Source of the DNA: an uncultured Collinsella sp.
GTDB taxonomy: Bacteria; Actinomycetota; Coriobacteriia; Coriobacteriales; Coriobacteriaceae
Reading direction: 5' to 3'
DNA: 32,222 bases
Assembly: GCA_900548495.1 (NCBI GenBank)
Contig: URKT01000012.1
Coordinates: 1 to 32,222, forward strand
Made by a program: the position numbers and the translations under genes. The notes under the pieces were generated by a model. That model saw nothing but the letters and a program-made list of their open reading frames with translations. It was not told the origin of the DNA and made no database searches. The stretch's first letter is position 1; the number at the start of each line of letters is the position of its first letter. Positions 16,417 through 23,781 of the stretch are shown here, piece after piece.

Positions 16417-17256
16417 ATGGGAGCCGTCCACGTTCGCACGCCTAAGAACTTTGTGCTCGAGGAGCGCCTGGAGCGCTACGCCGATGCGATTGAGACGAAC
16501 CCCGAGGCCTATGCCGGAGATTGGCGTGAAGTCTGTGCGCCAGTTGGCAGCAAGCCATTCGAACACCTTCACCTGGATCTTGGCTGCGGCAAGGGAACGT
16601 ACCTTGTAGAGCGCGCGGCCCACGAGCCAAACACGCTCTTTATCGGCATGGACCAAGAGCCCATCTGCATCGCCTATGCCGCACAGAAAATCTGCGAGCA
16701 TGAACTGACCAACGCACTCGTTCTGCCTCGAGGCGCCGCATCGCTGCCGCAGCTATTTGCCACAGGCGAGCTCGATGCCATCACCATCAACTTTCCCACG
16801 CCGCAGCCCAAGGCCAAGTACGCCAAAAAGCGCCTCGTCCATGTCGACCATCTGATGCTCTATCGCCCGCTCTTTGCAGCCGGCGCCACCGTAACGCTGC
16901 GAACCGACAGCAAACCGTTGCGCGATTACGCCCTGGGACAGTTTGCCGCAGCCGGCTACGATACGCTTTGGGTAAGTGACGACGTCCGCCGCGACCATCC
17001 CGAGCATCCCGAGACCGAATATGAATGCCGCACGCGCGAGATGGGCGCCGCCGTCTATGGCATTTGCGCTACGCCCGGCGCGGAACCCATCGAAGAGCAG
17101 CTCGCGGCGGGCTGCGCGCAGGAGCAAAGCCTTGCCTGCTACCTGCCCGAAAACCTCGATGAGCTCACCTACGTGCCTCTCGGCATGGAAGAGGCCGTCG
17201 AGAACTTCAGAAACCGTGCCCGCAAGGGCAAGAAGCGCCTGCCGCAAGAGTCCTAG
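16417..17256 (+). CDS. TrmB-like tRNA (guanine-N7) methyltransferase
   Basis: A 279-residue protein starting MGAVHVRTPKNFVLEERLER, with an AAGGAG site. SAM-binding motif I is LDLGCGKGTYL (GCGKG at 56-60), followed by FIGMDQEPI, as in TrmB. The TrmB signature that normally reads D-P-W-P-K-x-R-H is here NFPTPQPKAKYAKKRL (125-140): Asp is replaced by Asn and Trp by Thr, while the basic tail and the downstream HVDHLMLYR are kept. The C-terminal substrate segment ETEYECRTREMG matches TrmB's T-x-Y-E-x-R. TrmB makes m7G46 in the tRNA variable loop. Because the usual Asp-Pro-Trp-Pro is altered and about 60 extra residues follow, it may be a divergent TrmB or a related methylase. It lies 118 bases after the Trm9-like gene on the same strand. 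Confidence 0.75.
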   Translation: MGAVHVRTPKNFVLEERLERYADAIETNPEAYAGDWREVCAPVGSKPFEHLHLDLGCGKGTYLVERAAHEPNTLFIGMDQEPICIAYAAQKICEHELTNALVLPRGAASLPQLFATGELDAITINFPTPQPKAKYAKKRLVHVDHLMLYRPLFAAGATVTLRTDSKPLRDYALGQFAAAGYDTLWVSDDVRRDHPEHPETEYECRTREMGAAVYGICATPGAEPIEEQLAAGCAQEQSLACYLPENLDELTYVPLGMEEAVENFRNRARKGKKRLPQES

Positions 17257-17321
17257 GGGCTTCTGATGGTCGCGGCGTCAGCAAATAAGCGCGAATAGGC
17301 GCCAGCAAACAACCCTCAAAC

Positions 17322-17444
17322 CTAAGTGAGTAGACTTTTTTGCAATAGCCAAGCACAACCCGCATAACGAAAACTAAAACCGCAGATAGAACCCTTGTGC
17401 AAAATCCATGTGCTCGCGACATCGCAAAAAGTCTACTCACTTAG
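17322..17444. repeat. 123-bp palindromic repeat, copy 1
   Basis: The element begins CTAAGTGAGTAGACTTTTTT and ends with the complement (AAAAAGTCTACTCACTTAG). The arms stay similar for roughly 35-40 bases. The centre holds ACCGCAGATAGA with CCGCAG at offset 58, the same offset as in the two other copies. It lies between trmB-like and the DUF3516 helicase gene, in a gap of 309 bases (17257-17565) that otherwise shows only a weak CATAAT -10 candidate at 17527-17532. This is the most diverged copy of the three. Confidence 0.9.
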
Positions 17445-17565
17445 CTGGCAACTGCACCAAACGGCCGGGCAGAACGCCCATTTCCTGCATTTTCTTGCCT
17501 GCAAACGCATCGATGCGCCGCTACGCCATAATAGTTGGCGGACAATCGCGAGAGAAAGCAACCAC

Positions 17566-20247
17566 ATGGCACAGACCACGACAGATACCGCCGCCAGCAC
17601 CGTCTCCGGCGCCGGCGCCGCCAGCTCATTCTCGGGCGGCACGGGAACCGAAGCCGAGTTTGGCTCGCTCGGCGCGCTCTCCCCCACCTGGTGGGAGCCC
17701 GAGGACGGCAGCGAGCCCGAACCGTGGCTCACGCCCGATCAAGCCTTCGAACGCTTCTTTGAATGGACGAGCGATCGCGGCATTGAACTGTGGGATCACC
17801 AAGAAGAGGCCCTCATGGATCTAGCCGCCGGTGACCATGTCATTTTGGGAACACCGACCGGATCGGGCAAGTCGCTTGTCGCGCTAGGCATGCTCTTTAT
17901 GGGCATGGCGCAAGGCAAGCGCTGTTATTACACGGCCCCCATCAAGGCTCTGGTCAGCGAAAAGTTTTTCGACCTTGTGCAGGTGCTCGGCCGCGATAAC
18001 GTCGGCATGATCACCGGCGATACGCATATCAATACCAAGGCGCCCGTCATCTGCTGCACGGCCGAAATCCTTGCCAACGACGCACTGCGCGAGGGCGAGG
18101 ACGCCGATGTGGGCTGCGTGGCCATGGACGAGTTCCACTACTTTGCCGACCCCGACCGTGGTTGGGCCTGGCAGGTGCCGCTGCTCACCCTGCCCCACAC
18201 GCAGTTTATGCTCATGAGCGCCACGCTTGGCGATGTCACTGCAATCGCCGCCTCTCTCGAAGAGCACACCGGCGCTGCTTGCGACCTGGTTGTCGACGCC
18301 CCGCGCCCCGTGCCCCTGAGCTATGACTACGTGACGACCTCGCTCGAGGGCACCGTCGAGCTCGCCATGCGCCGCGGAGAGGCCCCACTCTACATCGTTC
18401 ACTTTAGTCAGGACGCCGCGCTTGCCACGGCACAGTCGCTTGCCAACTTTGGCATCGCTAGCAAGGAGCAGCGCGAGGCCATCAAAGAAGCAGCAAAGGG
18501 AACGAGCTTCTCGACGGCCTTTGGTAAGATTCTCAAACGCCTGCTTGGATGCGGCGTCGGCGTGCACCATGCTGGCATGTTGCCGCGCTATCGCCTGCTG
18601 GTGGAGCGCCTGGCGCAGCAGGGCCTGCTGCCCGTCATCTGCGGTACCGATACGCTCGGCGTCGGCATCAACGTGCCCATCCACACCGTGGTGCTCACCG
18701 CGCTCACCAAGTTCGACGGCTACAAGATGCGTCGCCTGCGCGCCCGTGAGTTCCATCAGATCGCTGGTCGCGCCGGCCGTTCGGGCTTCGATACCGAGGG
18801 CATGGTGATTGCCGAGGCACCCGAGCACGAGATCGAGAATGCCAAGCTTATGGCCAAAGCGGGCGACGACCCCAAAAAGCTCCGTAAGATTAAAAAGAAA
18901 AAGGCCCCCGAGGGCTTTGTCACCTGGAACAAGCAAACCTTTGAGCGCCTGATCGAGACGCAGCCCGAGACGCTCAAGCCGCGCCTGCGCATCACACACT
19001 CCATGGTGATTAGCGTGGTCGAGCAGGGCGGCGATGCCCGAGCCCGCGTACACGACCTCATCGAGACGAGCTTACAGACCCCCGAAGAAAAGGCCAAGCT
19101 CGAGGTTCGCGCCGACGAAATCTTCGCCACGCTCATCGATTCCGGCGTCGTCGTTCGCACCGAGGTGCCGCCCGCACCTGACGCCCCGGCTGACGCCGCA
19201 CCAGACATCGACTACGCGCTGACGGTCGATCTGCCCGAGGACTTCGCACTCGATCAGCCGCTCTCGCCGTTCTTGCTTGCCGCGTTGGAGCTGCTCGACC
19301 CCGAGAGCGAGACCTATACCATGGATCTGATCTCGATGGTCGAGGCAACGCTCGAGGATCCCAAGCAGGTGCTGCGCGCACAGGAGCGCGCCGCGCGCGA
19401 CCGCGCGATGGCCGAAATGAAGGCTGACGGCGTCGAGTATGAGGAGCGCTTGGAGCGCATCCAAGACGTCACGTATGAAAAGCCGCTCGAGGATTTGCTC
19501 GACGCCGCTTTTGACAAGTACTGCCAGGAAGTGCCCTGGGCAAACGACTACCAGCTCTCTCCCAAGAGCGTCCTGCGCGATATGCTGGAAAGCGCGAGCG
19601 ATTTTAAGGGTTACATTCAAAAGCTCGGCATCGCCCGCTCCGAGGGCATTTTGCTGCGCTACCTAGCAGAGGCCTACCGTTCACTCGACCGCACCGTGCC
19701 CATCGAGAAGCGCGACGAGCGCCTGCGCGACATTATCTCGTGGCTGGGCTTTGTGGTGCGCTCGGTGGACTCGAGCCTGGTGGATGAGTGGGAGAACGCC
19801 GGCAACCCGGCAGCCCTCGATGCTGCGCCGCCGCAGGGCATCGACGAGGTCGTGGCGGACCGTCGCGGCTGCACGCTATTGGTGCGCAACGCGCTCTTCC
19901 GCCGCGTGACCCTTGCCGCCCGCGAGCACGTTCGCGACCTGGGCGAGCTCGACGACGACTGGGGCATGAGCGAGATCCGCTGGCAAAAAACACTCGACGC
20001 TTACCACGAGCAGCACGAGGAAATCCTCACCGACGGAGATGCCCGCAGCGCCGCGATGTTTTCCATTGACGAGTCCGACGAGAAGACCGCGCACGTATGG
20101 CACGTGCACCAGATCTTTGCCGACGAGGATGGCGACCACGATTTTGGCATCATGGGCGATGTCGATCTGGACGCCACGCAAGACGGCGGCGAGGTCATCT
20201 TCAAAAACTACCGCGTCGGCTTTATCGAGGACCTGCTCGAGGACTAG
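17566..20247 (+). CDS. DUF3516-type DEAD/DEAH (Ski2-like) helicase
   Basis: An 893-residue superfamily 2 helicase. I take ATG 17566 (MAQTTTDTAAST), with GAGAGAAAG upstream; an earlier in-frame start would run through the repeat element. After a Ser/Gly-rich leader, the motifs are GTPTGSGKS (95-103), YYTAPIKALVSEK, DEFH (188-191), SAT (218-220), a VGVHHAGMLPRYR segment, GTDTLGVGINVP, and QIAGRAGRSG (398-407). The C-terminal 400 residues, with a basic KKLRKIKKKKAPEG patch near 440, match the DUF3516 architecture found in actinobacteria. These are Ski2/HelY-like helicases thought to unwind RNA, possibly in RNA decay or ribosome work. It stands alone and ends at a strong terminator. Confidence 0.93.
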   Translation: MAQTTTDTAASTVSGAGAASSFSGGTGTEAEFGSLGALSPTWWEPEDGSEPEPWLTPDQAFERFFEWTSDRGIELWDHQEEALMDLAAGDHVILGTPTGSGKSLVALGMLFMGMAQGKRCYYTAPIKALVSEKFFDLVQVLGRDNVGMITGDTHINTKAPVICCTAEILANDALREGEDADVGCVAMDEFHYFADPDRGWAWQVPLLTLPHTQFMLMSATLGDVTAIAASLEEHTGAACDLVVDAPRPVPLSYDYVTTSLEGTVELAMRRGEAPLYIVHFSQDAALATAQSLANFGIASKEQREAIKEAAKGTSFSTAFGKILKRLLGCGVGVHHAGMLPRYRLLVERLAQQGLLPVICGTDTLGVGINVPIHTVVLTALTKFDGYKMRRLRAREFHQIAGRAGRSGFDTEGMVIAEAPEHEIENAKLMAKAGDDPKKLRKIKKKKAPEGFVTWNKQTFERLIETQPETLKPRLRITHSMVISVVEQGGDARARVHDLIETSLQTPEEKAKLEVRADEIFATLIDSGVVVRTEVPPAPDAPADAAPDIDYALTVDLPEDFALDQPLSPFLLAALELLDPESETYTMDLISMVEATLEDPKQVLRAQERAARDRAMAEMKADGVEYEERLERIQDVTYEKPLEDLLDAAFDKYCQEVPWANDYQLSPKSVLRDMLESASDFKGYIQKLGIARSEGILLRYLAEAYRSLDRTVPIEKRDERLRDIISWLGFVVRSVDSSLVDEWENAGNPAALDAAPPQGIDEVVADRRGCTLLVRNALFRRVTLAAREHVRDLGELDDDWGMSEIRWQKTLDAYHEQHEEILTDGDARSAAMFSIDESDEKTAHVWHVHQIFADEDGDHDFGIMGDVDLDATQDGGEVIFKNYRVGFIEDLLED

Positions 20248-20270
20248 CCGAACATACTGGAACGAAACGA

Positions 20271-20310
20271 AACGGGGCCGTTGGCAATATCGCCAGCGGC
20301 CCCGTTTTTT
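20271..20310. terminator. Bidirectional intrinsic terminator
   Basis: A 15-base stem with one G-U type mismatch (20271-20285 with 20292-20306), six-base loop AATATC, followed by TTTTTT. It lies between the converging DUF3516 helicase and DUF2130 genes. The stem starts with AA, which gives a short T-run on the minus strand too, so it can stop both transcripts. Confidence 0.9.
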
Positions 20311-20327
20311 GCGCGATACGCTATCCC

Positions 20328-22085
20328 CTACTCGGTATCCTCGACCTCATACGAATCCGCCTCGGCTGGCTCATCGTTTGTCTCTGTCGCAGCCCCGCGC
20401 GCCTCGTCAAACGCGGCCTTCATGGTCTTGTTGCCCCACGTGAGCTTGCGAATGGTAAGATCGTCGGCCTTCTTGTTGGCTAGGCGCAGATTGTTCTCGG
20501 AGGACAGCAACGCCTCCTTGGTTTTCTGCAGGTGGCTAATCGTCTTGTCGATCTCATCGATCGCCGTTTGGAACTTGCGGCTCGCGATCTCGTAGTTGCG
20601 ACCGAAATCATTCTTGAACTTTTCCATCTTGGCTTCGAAGTTCGTGACGTCGATATTCTGCTGCTTGTACTCCGCTAGCTCCTGCTTATAGCGCAGCGAA
20701 CCCATGGCGGCGTTGCGCAGCAGCGTAATCATGGGAATGAAAAACTGCGGACGGATCACGTACATCTTCTCGTAGCGATAGCTCACGTCGACTATCCCTG
20801 CGTTATAGAGCTCGCTCTCGGGCTCCAGCAGGGTGCAGAGCACCGCGTACTCGCAGCCTTTCTGGCGACGATCGTGATCGAGTTTCTTAAAGAAGTCCTC
20901 GTTTTTATGTTTGGTCGCGGTCTCGTCGTTCTCGTTTTTCATCTCGAACATAATCGAAATGACCTCGTTGCCGCTCGCGTCGCACTCGCGGAAGATAAAG
21001 TCGCCCTTGGTACCCTCGGACGCATCGTTATCTTTCTCGAAGTACGCGTTAGGAAACGCCGTCATGCGCAGACGGTTAAACTCGGTCTCGCAGTGCTGCT
21101 CGAGCGACTCGCCCACCATCTTGGTGGACAGGCGGACCTTCATGTCCTTAAGGCGCTCAATCTCTTCATCCTTGTAGCGAATCAGGTCATCGCTCGCGCG
21201 CTTGGCCTGCGCAAGCTCGAGCTCGTGTGCCGCCTTGGCTTGCTCCTCGCGAGAATCGCGCACCGCCAGCTCGCTCGTCAGCTTGGCACGTGCCTCATCG
21301 CGCTCTCGCTCCGCCGCGGCGACCGCCTCTGACAGGTTCATTTTTGCCATCAGTTCCTGCTCGCGCAGCTGGGCACGCAGGCCCTCGGCCTCTTGCTCGG
21401 ACTGAGCCTTTGCGGCGGAAAACTTCTCTTGCACCTTCGCGCGATAGTCAGCAAGCGCGCGCTCGGCCTCGCTGCGAGCGGCATCGAGCTCGCGCTTCGA
21501 CTCAGCCGCGGCAGCGGCAAGCGCCATCTCTTGGGCTTTATCCGCCGCGGAAAGCTTTGCCTGCAATTCGGCAATCTGCGCATCGCGTGTGGCTAAATCG
21601 TTTTGAACGGCATTACGCGCCGAAGCCTCGACGAGCTTGGCTTCGTCATCCTTGCGCTCCAGCTGCGCACGCAAATTGTCGATCTCACGCTGAAGCTCGG
21701 CGTTTTCATTTTGAGCATCGGCACGGGCCTCAACCGCCGCGCGCTGGCTTGCACTCTCGCGCTCTGCGGCAGCGCCCTCAAGCTTGGCACGCAGCTCGGC
21801 AAGCTCGGCATCGCGCTTGGCGACTTCTTGTGCCAGCTGCTGAGCTGCAGCGTTCTTCTGCTCGACAAGCTGAGCGTTGCGCTGAGACTCTGCCTTTTGC
21901 AAGGCAGCCGTCGAACGCGAGCGCTCAAGCTCCAGCGCCTGCTCACCCTCACGCTGGACTGCCTTCACACGCTCATCCAGGTCGCGCGAGAACTCGGCAT
22001 CGCGCACCTGCTTGACGATATCCGCATAGCCGGATGCATCGACCTTAAAAACTTCGCCGCAATGCGGGCACTTGATCTCGTTCAT
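20328..22085 (-). CDS. DUF2130 protein: zinc ribbon, long coiled coil, nuclease-like domain
   Basis: A 585-residue protein. It opens MNEIKCPHCGEVFKVDASGY, a short zinc-ribbon-like CxxC. Residues about 25-315 are a continuous Glu/Ala/Arg-rich coiled coil. The C-terminal DUF2130 domain (about 325-520) contains MVGESLEQHCETEFNRL, TKGDFIFRECD and SIMFEMKNEND; the D in GDF and the E-M-K further on resemble the catalytic D...ExK of PD-(D/E)xK nucleases. A second coiled coil closes the protein (QTAIDEIDKTISHLQKTKEALL). DUF2130 proteins occur widely and are only loosely linked to DNA processing, similar in plan to RmuC. It ends 18 bases from the terminator it shares with the helicase, and is separated from the upstream gene by a double hairpin. 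Confidence 0.88.
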   Translation of the reverse strand: MNEIKCPHCGEVFKVDASGYADIVKQVRDAEFSRDLDERVKAVQREGEQALELERSRSTAALQKAESQRNAQLVEQKNAAAQQLAQEVAKRDAELAELRAKLEGAAAERESASQRAAVEARADAQNENAELQREIDNLRAQLERKDDEAKLVEASARNAVQNDLATRDAQIAELQAKLSAADKAQEMALAAAAAESKRELDAARSEAERALADYRAKVQEKFSAAKAQSEQEAEGLRAQLREQELMAKMNLSEAVAAAERERDEARAKLTSELAVRDSREEQAKAAHELELAQAKRASDDLIRYKDEEIERLKDMKVRLSTKMVGESLEQHCETEFNRLRMTAFPNAYFEKDNDASEGTKGDFIFRECDASGNEVISIMFEMKNENDETATKHKNEDFFKKLDHDRRQKGCEYAVLCTLLEPESELYNAGIVDVSYRYEKMYVIRPQFFIPMITLLRNAAMGSLRYKQELAEYKQQNIDVTNFEAKMEKFKNDFGRNYEIASRKFQTAIDEIDKTISHLQKTKEALLSSENNLRLANKKADDLTIRKLTWGNKTMKAAFDEARGAATETNDEPAEADSYEVEDTE

Positions 22086-22144
22086 AGCAGCTCCTCGATG
22101 GACGCAAATATCAACCGGCTACACTCTACCGCGCCGCGCGGACA

Positions 22145-22219
22145 AAAAAGGCGCCGCCGCCATAATGGCAACGGCGCCAGAACCACCACAAAGGTCCCCT
22201 TTGTGGTGGCTCTGGCGCC
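22145..22219 (-). terminator. Double hairpin with shared GGCGCC arm, T-run on minus strand
   Basis: Directly after the phosphoesterase stop, the minus strand folds a 22-base near-perfect stem (22198-22219 with 22173-22194, three-base loop). A second, shorter stem (22150-22163 with 22165-22178, two mismatches) is followed by TTTTTT (22144-22149). The two stems share GGCGCC at 22173-22178, so they compete. Terminator for the phosphoesterase operon, possibly with alternative folding. Confidence 0.8.
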
Positions 22220-22765
22220 CTATAACCCAAAGAAGCTAAGAATCTGATCGCGGCTTACGGGCTTGTAATCGTTGGCATCGAGACCGACATCGTAGCGAAA
22301 GATAGGGCGCTCGCGATCGCGGTTGCGTGCGTTGGCGCGGTCACCCCTGCTGTGGATATGCCCATGCAGCATAATGGCGCCACGTGCCTTGCCGTTCCAG
22401 CTGAGCATGGGGTAGTGGCTCATAACCAGACGATGGCCCTTGGCATAGCCGGGAGCAATCTCCAGGTAATCGCGCACGTCTTCCCAAATCTGCGGTACGT
22501 CGGAATCTTCCCAGTCGCCGTCATGGTTACCGCGGATGAGCGTCACGTTCTGGCATTCGATACGCTCGCGCAGGCGCACCGCCTCCGCCAGGGGCAAACG
22601 ATAGGTAAAGTCACCCAGAATATAGAGGCGGTCGTCCGCAGCCACGCACTCATTGATGGCATCGATGACCTTGCGGTTCATCTCCTCGACCGAGTCAAAC
22701 GGCCGGTCCATGTCGTGCAAGATATTCGTATCGCCCAGGTGCAGGTCGGCGGTAAACCACATCAT
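22220..22765 (-). CDS. Metallophosphoesterase
   Basis: A 181-residue calcineurin-like phosphoesterase. All metal-ligand motifs are present: TADLHLGD (D-x-H), YILGDFTY (GD), IRGNHDGDW (GNHD), VMSHYP, and MLHGHIHS (GHxH). The size and an N-terminus starting directly at the first strand are typical of the small single-domain group. Relatives hydrolyse phosphodiesters or nucleotides; the substrate here cannot be read. The start is ATG 22765 or the following ATG, with only GAGGGC upstream. A TATACT -10 candidate on the minus strand (22806-22811) lies just before it, although the gene is also placed to be read with the small charged protein and the HIRAN gene upstream. Confidence 0.9.
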   Translation of the reverse strand: MMWFTADLHLGDTNILHDMDRPFDSVEEMNRKVIDAINECVAADDRLYILGDFTYRLPLAEAVRLRERIECQNVTLIRGNHDGDWEDSDVPQIWEDVRDYLEIAPGYAKGHRLVMSHYPMLSWNGKARGAIMLHGHIHSRGDRANARNRDRERPIFRYDVGLDANDYKPVSRDQILSFFGL

Positions 22766-22831
22766 CGTCTATGCCCTCATTTCGCAACGTGTTCAACTCG
22801 TGCTAAGTATACAGACGTAGCGATGCGGCGG

Positions 22832-23011
22832 TTATCCAAAGAGCCCGCCGAACAGTCCGCGGCGGCGCTTGTCTTGCTTTTTCGAAGCGTCGCCCTGAGT
22901 TTTCTTGTCCTGCCGCATCTTACGGTCCTGTTCCAGCTCATCGTCATCGAGTAGCACATCCCACTCAAACGGATCGTCTGCCAGATCAAACAGGTCATCG
23001 TCATCAAACAT
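22832..23011 (-). CDS. Small charged protein, unknown function
   Basis: A 59-residue protein. ATG 23011 is chosen because GGAGG sits six bases before it; the ATG four codons upstream (23023) lacks a site. The first half is strongly acidic (MFDDDDLFDLADDPFEW), the middle mixed (LLDDDELEQDRKMRQDKK), and the tail basic and hydrophobic (KRRRGLFGGLFG). The RRRGLFGGLFG end could bind membrane or nucleic acid. It starts 18 bases after the HIRAN gene ends, so the two are very likely co-transcribed. Not recognised. Confidence 0.7.
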   Translation of the reverse strand: MFDDDDLFDLADDPFEWDVLLDDDELEQDRKMRQDKKTQGDASKKQDKRRRGLFGGLFG

Positions 23012-23029
23012 GGCAGCCTCCATTGCCGA

Positions 23030-23356
23030 CTAGCGAGCATCCACCACGTAGAGCCCAACGCGCACCTGATGCCACGGGCTGCGCTCGGGGGCAACCTGTT
23101 GCACACGGGCCTCAAATACGTCCTCGTGGCCGTAATACATCATCAAGGACAGTGGGCCGACCTCGTTTCCCGGAACGTAGCCAAGTTTGGTCTTGCCATA
23201 GTAGATCGCAACTGCCTCGGGGTCATGGGGATTATCGCGCTCGGCACACAGCGTCAGCTTATCGCCCGCTTTAAGATCGCCCAAGACCAAGGCGCCATCG
23301 GCATACTGAAATCCTGCAATGTGAAATGACAGAAGAACACGCGAAGGCTCGTACAT
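23030..23356 (-). CDS. HIRAN-domain protein
   Basis: A 108-residue protein with a GAGGAG site ahead of ATG 23356. It is nearly all one HIRAN domain: SFHIAGFQYADGALVLGDLKAG, LTLCAERDNPHDPEAVAIYY, then KLGYVPGNEVGPLS. HIRAN domains bind the free 3' end of single-stranded DNA in HLTF and Rad5, and in bacteria occur alone or beside nucleases and helicases. A stand-alone copy suggests recognition of damaged or stalled DNA. It is first in a minus-strand group with the small charged protein and the metallophosphoesterase. Confidence 0.9.
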   Translation of the reverse strand: MYEPSRVLLSFHIAGFQYADGALVLGDLKAGDKLTLCAERDNPHDPEAVAIYYGKTKLGYVPGNEVGPLSLMMYYGHEDVFEARVQQVAPERSPWHQVRVGLYVVDAR

Positions 23357-23469
23357 AGCAGCTCCTCTAACGGCCGGATAAACCGGTGTGTAACCTTATT
23401 GAGAAGTCTACGGTCCCGTGCGGACACAAATACATCCTGCCTGCGTCCTTCAATCGTTTGCCTCAACGC

Positions 23470-23498
23470 TTGCGCGACAGAACGCTTGCAGATAAGAT
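23470..23498 (+). promoter_or_regulatory. Possible promoter for an RNA antisense to the small toxin-like gene
   Basis: TTGCGC (23470-23475) and TAAGAT (23493-23498) are 17 bases apart on the plus strand. A transcript from near 23505 would run into the complement of the small membrane-peptide gene at 23593-23676. No clear protein is encoded on this strand. The rest of 23357-23592 shows nothing I can identify. Confidence 0.2.
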
Positions 23499-23592
23499 AG
23501 GAACACGGATGGCACCCGTTGCCGCGGGTCTTGCCAACTCCGATACACGTTTTCATCGTGAGAAGTGGCCGTCTTCGCTTACGCGGGGGCGG

Positions 23593-23676
23593 CTATTTCA
23601 TTCGGCCGATAAACAGACCGAGTTCGATAGCCGCAATCAACAACGCCAATAACGAAATAACATCGCTTACGTTCAT
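23593..23676 (-). CDS. Small membrane peptide, holin-like/type I toxin-like
   Basis: A 27-residue peptide, ATG 23676, with an AGAAGGGA site seven bases ahead. It reads MNVSDVISLLALLIAAIELG followed by LFIGRMK: a short acidic start, one long hydrophobic helix, and a basic tail. This is the form of the putative holin-like toxins (TxpA/BsrG-like) of Firmicutes and their relatives. It is too small for most gene callers. It sits alone in a 425-base gap between the HIRAN gene and the aldehyde dehydrogenase. A candidate antisense promoter lies on the opposite strand downstream, as expected of type I toxin-antitoxin pairs. Toxin function is inferred from form only. Confidence 0.6.
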   Translation of the reverse strand: MNVSDVISLLALLIAAIELGLFIGRMK

Positions 23677-23739
23677 ACCAAATCCCTTCTAAAGGGAGTT
23701 GGCCCATCCGTGCTCCATAACAGTAGTCTAACGCAAAAT

Positions 23740-23773
23740 GCAGGTAATAGGAACACTTGTTCGTATTACCTGC
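23740..23773 (-). terminator. Terminator of the aldehyde/alcohol dehydrogenase operon
   Basis: A ten-base stem GCAGGTAATA with its complement (23740-23749, 23764-23773), one mismatched pair, then a further five-base stem GAACA/TGTTC closing on a two-base loop. On the minus strand it is followed by ATTTTGCG. It lies 8 bases after the aldehyde dehydrogenase stop. Confidence 0.7.
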
Positions 23774-23781
23774 GCCCTTTT

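Noticed and set aside
15444..16439. Minus-strand open frame of 331 codons opposite the Trm9-like gene
   Set aside because: Shadow frame; the sense strand holds methyltransferase motifs and a good ribosome site.
17884..19053. Minus-strand open frame of 389 codons opposite the DUF3516 helicase
   Set aside because: Shadow of a helicase with all motifs intact; no ribosome site.
23386..23652. Plus-strand open frame of 88 codons near the small peptide
   Set aside because: No ribosome site, no protein-like features, and it overlaps the better-supported minus-strand peptide.
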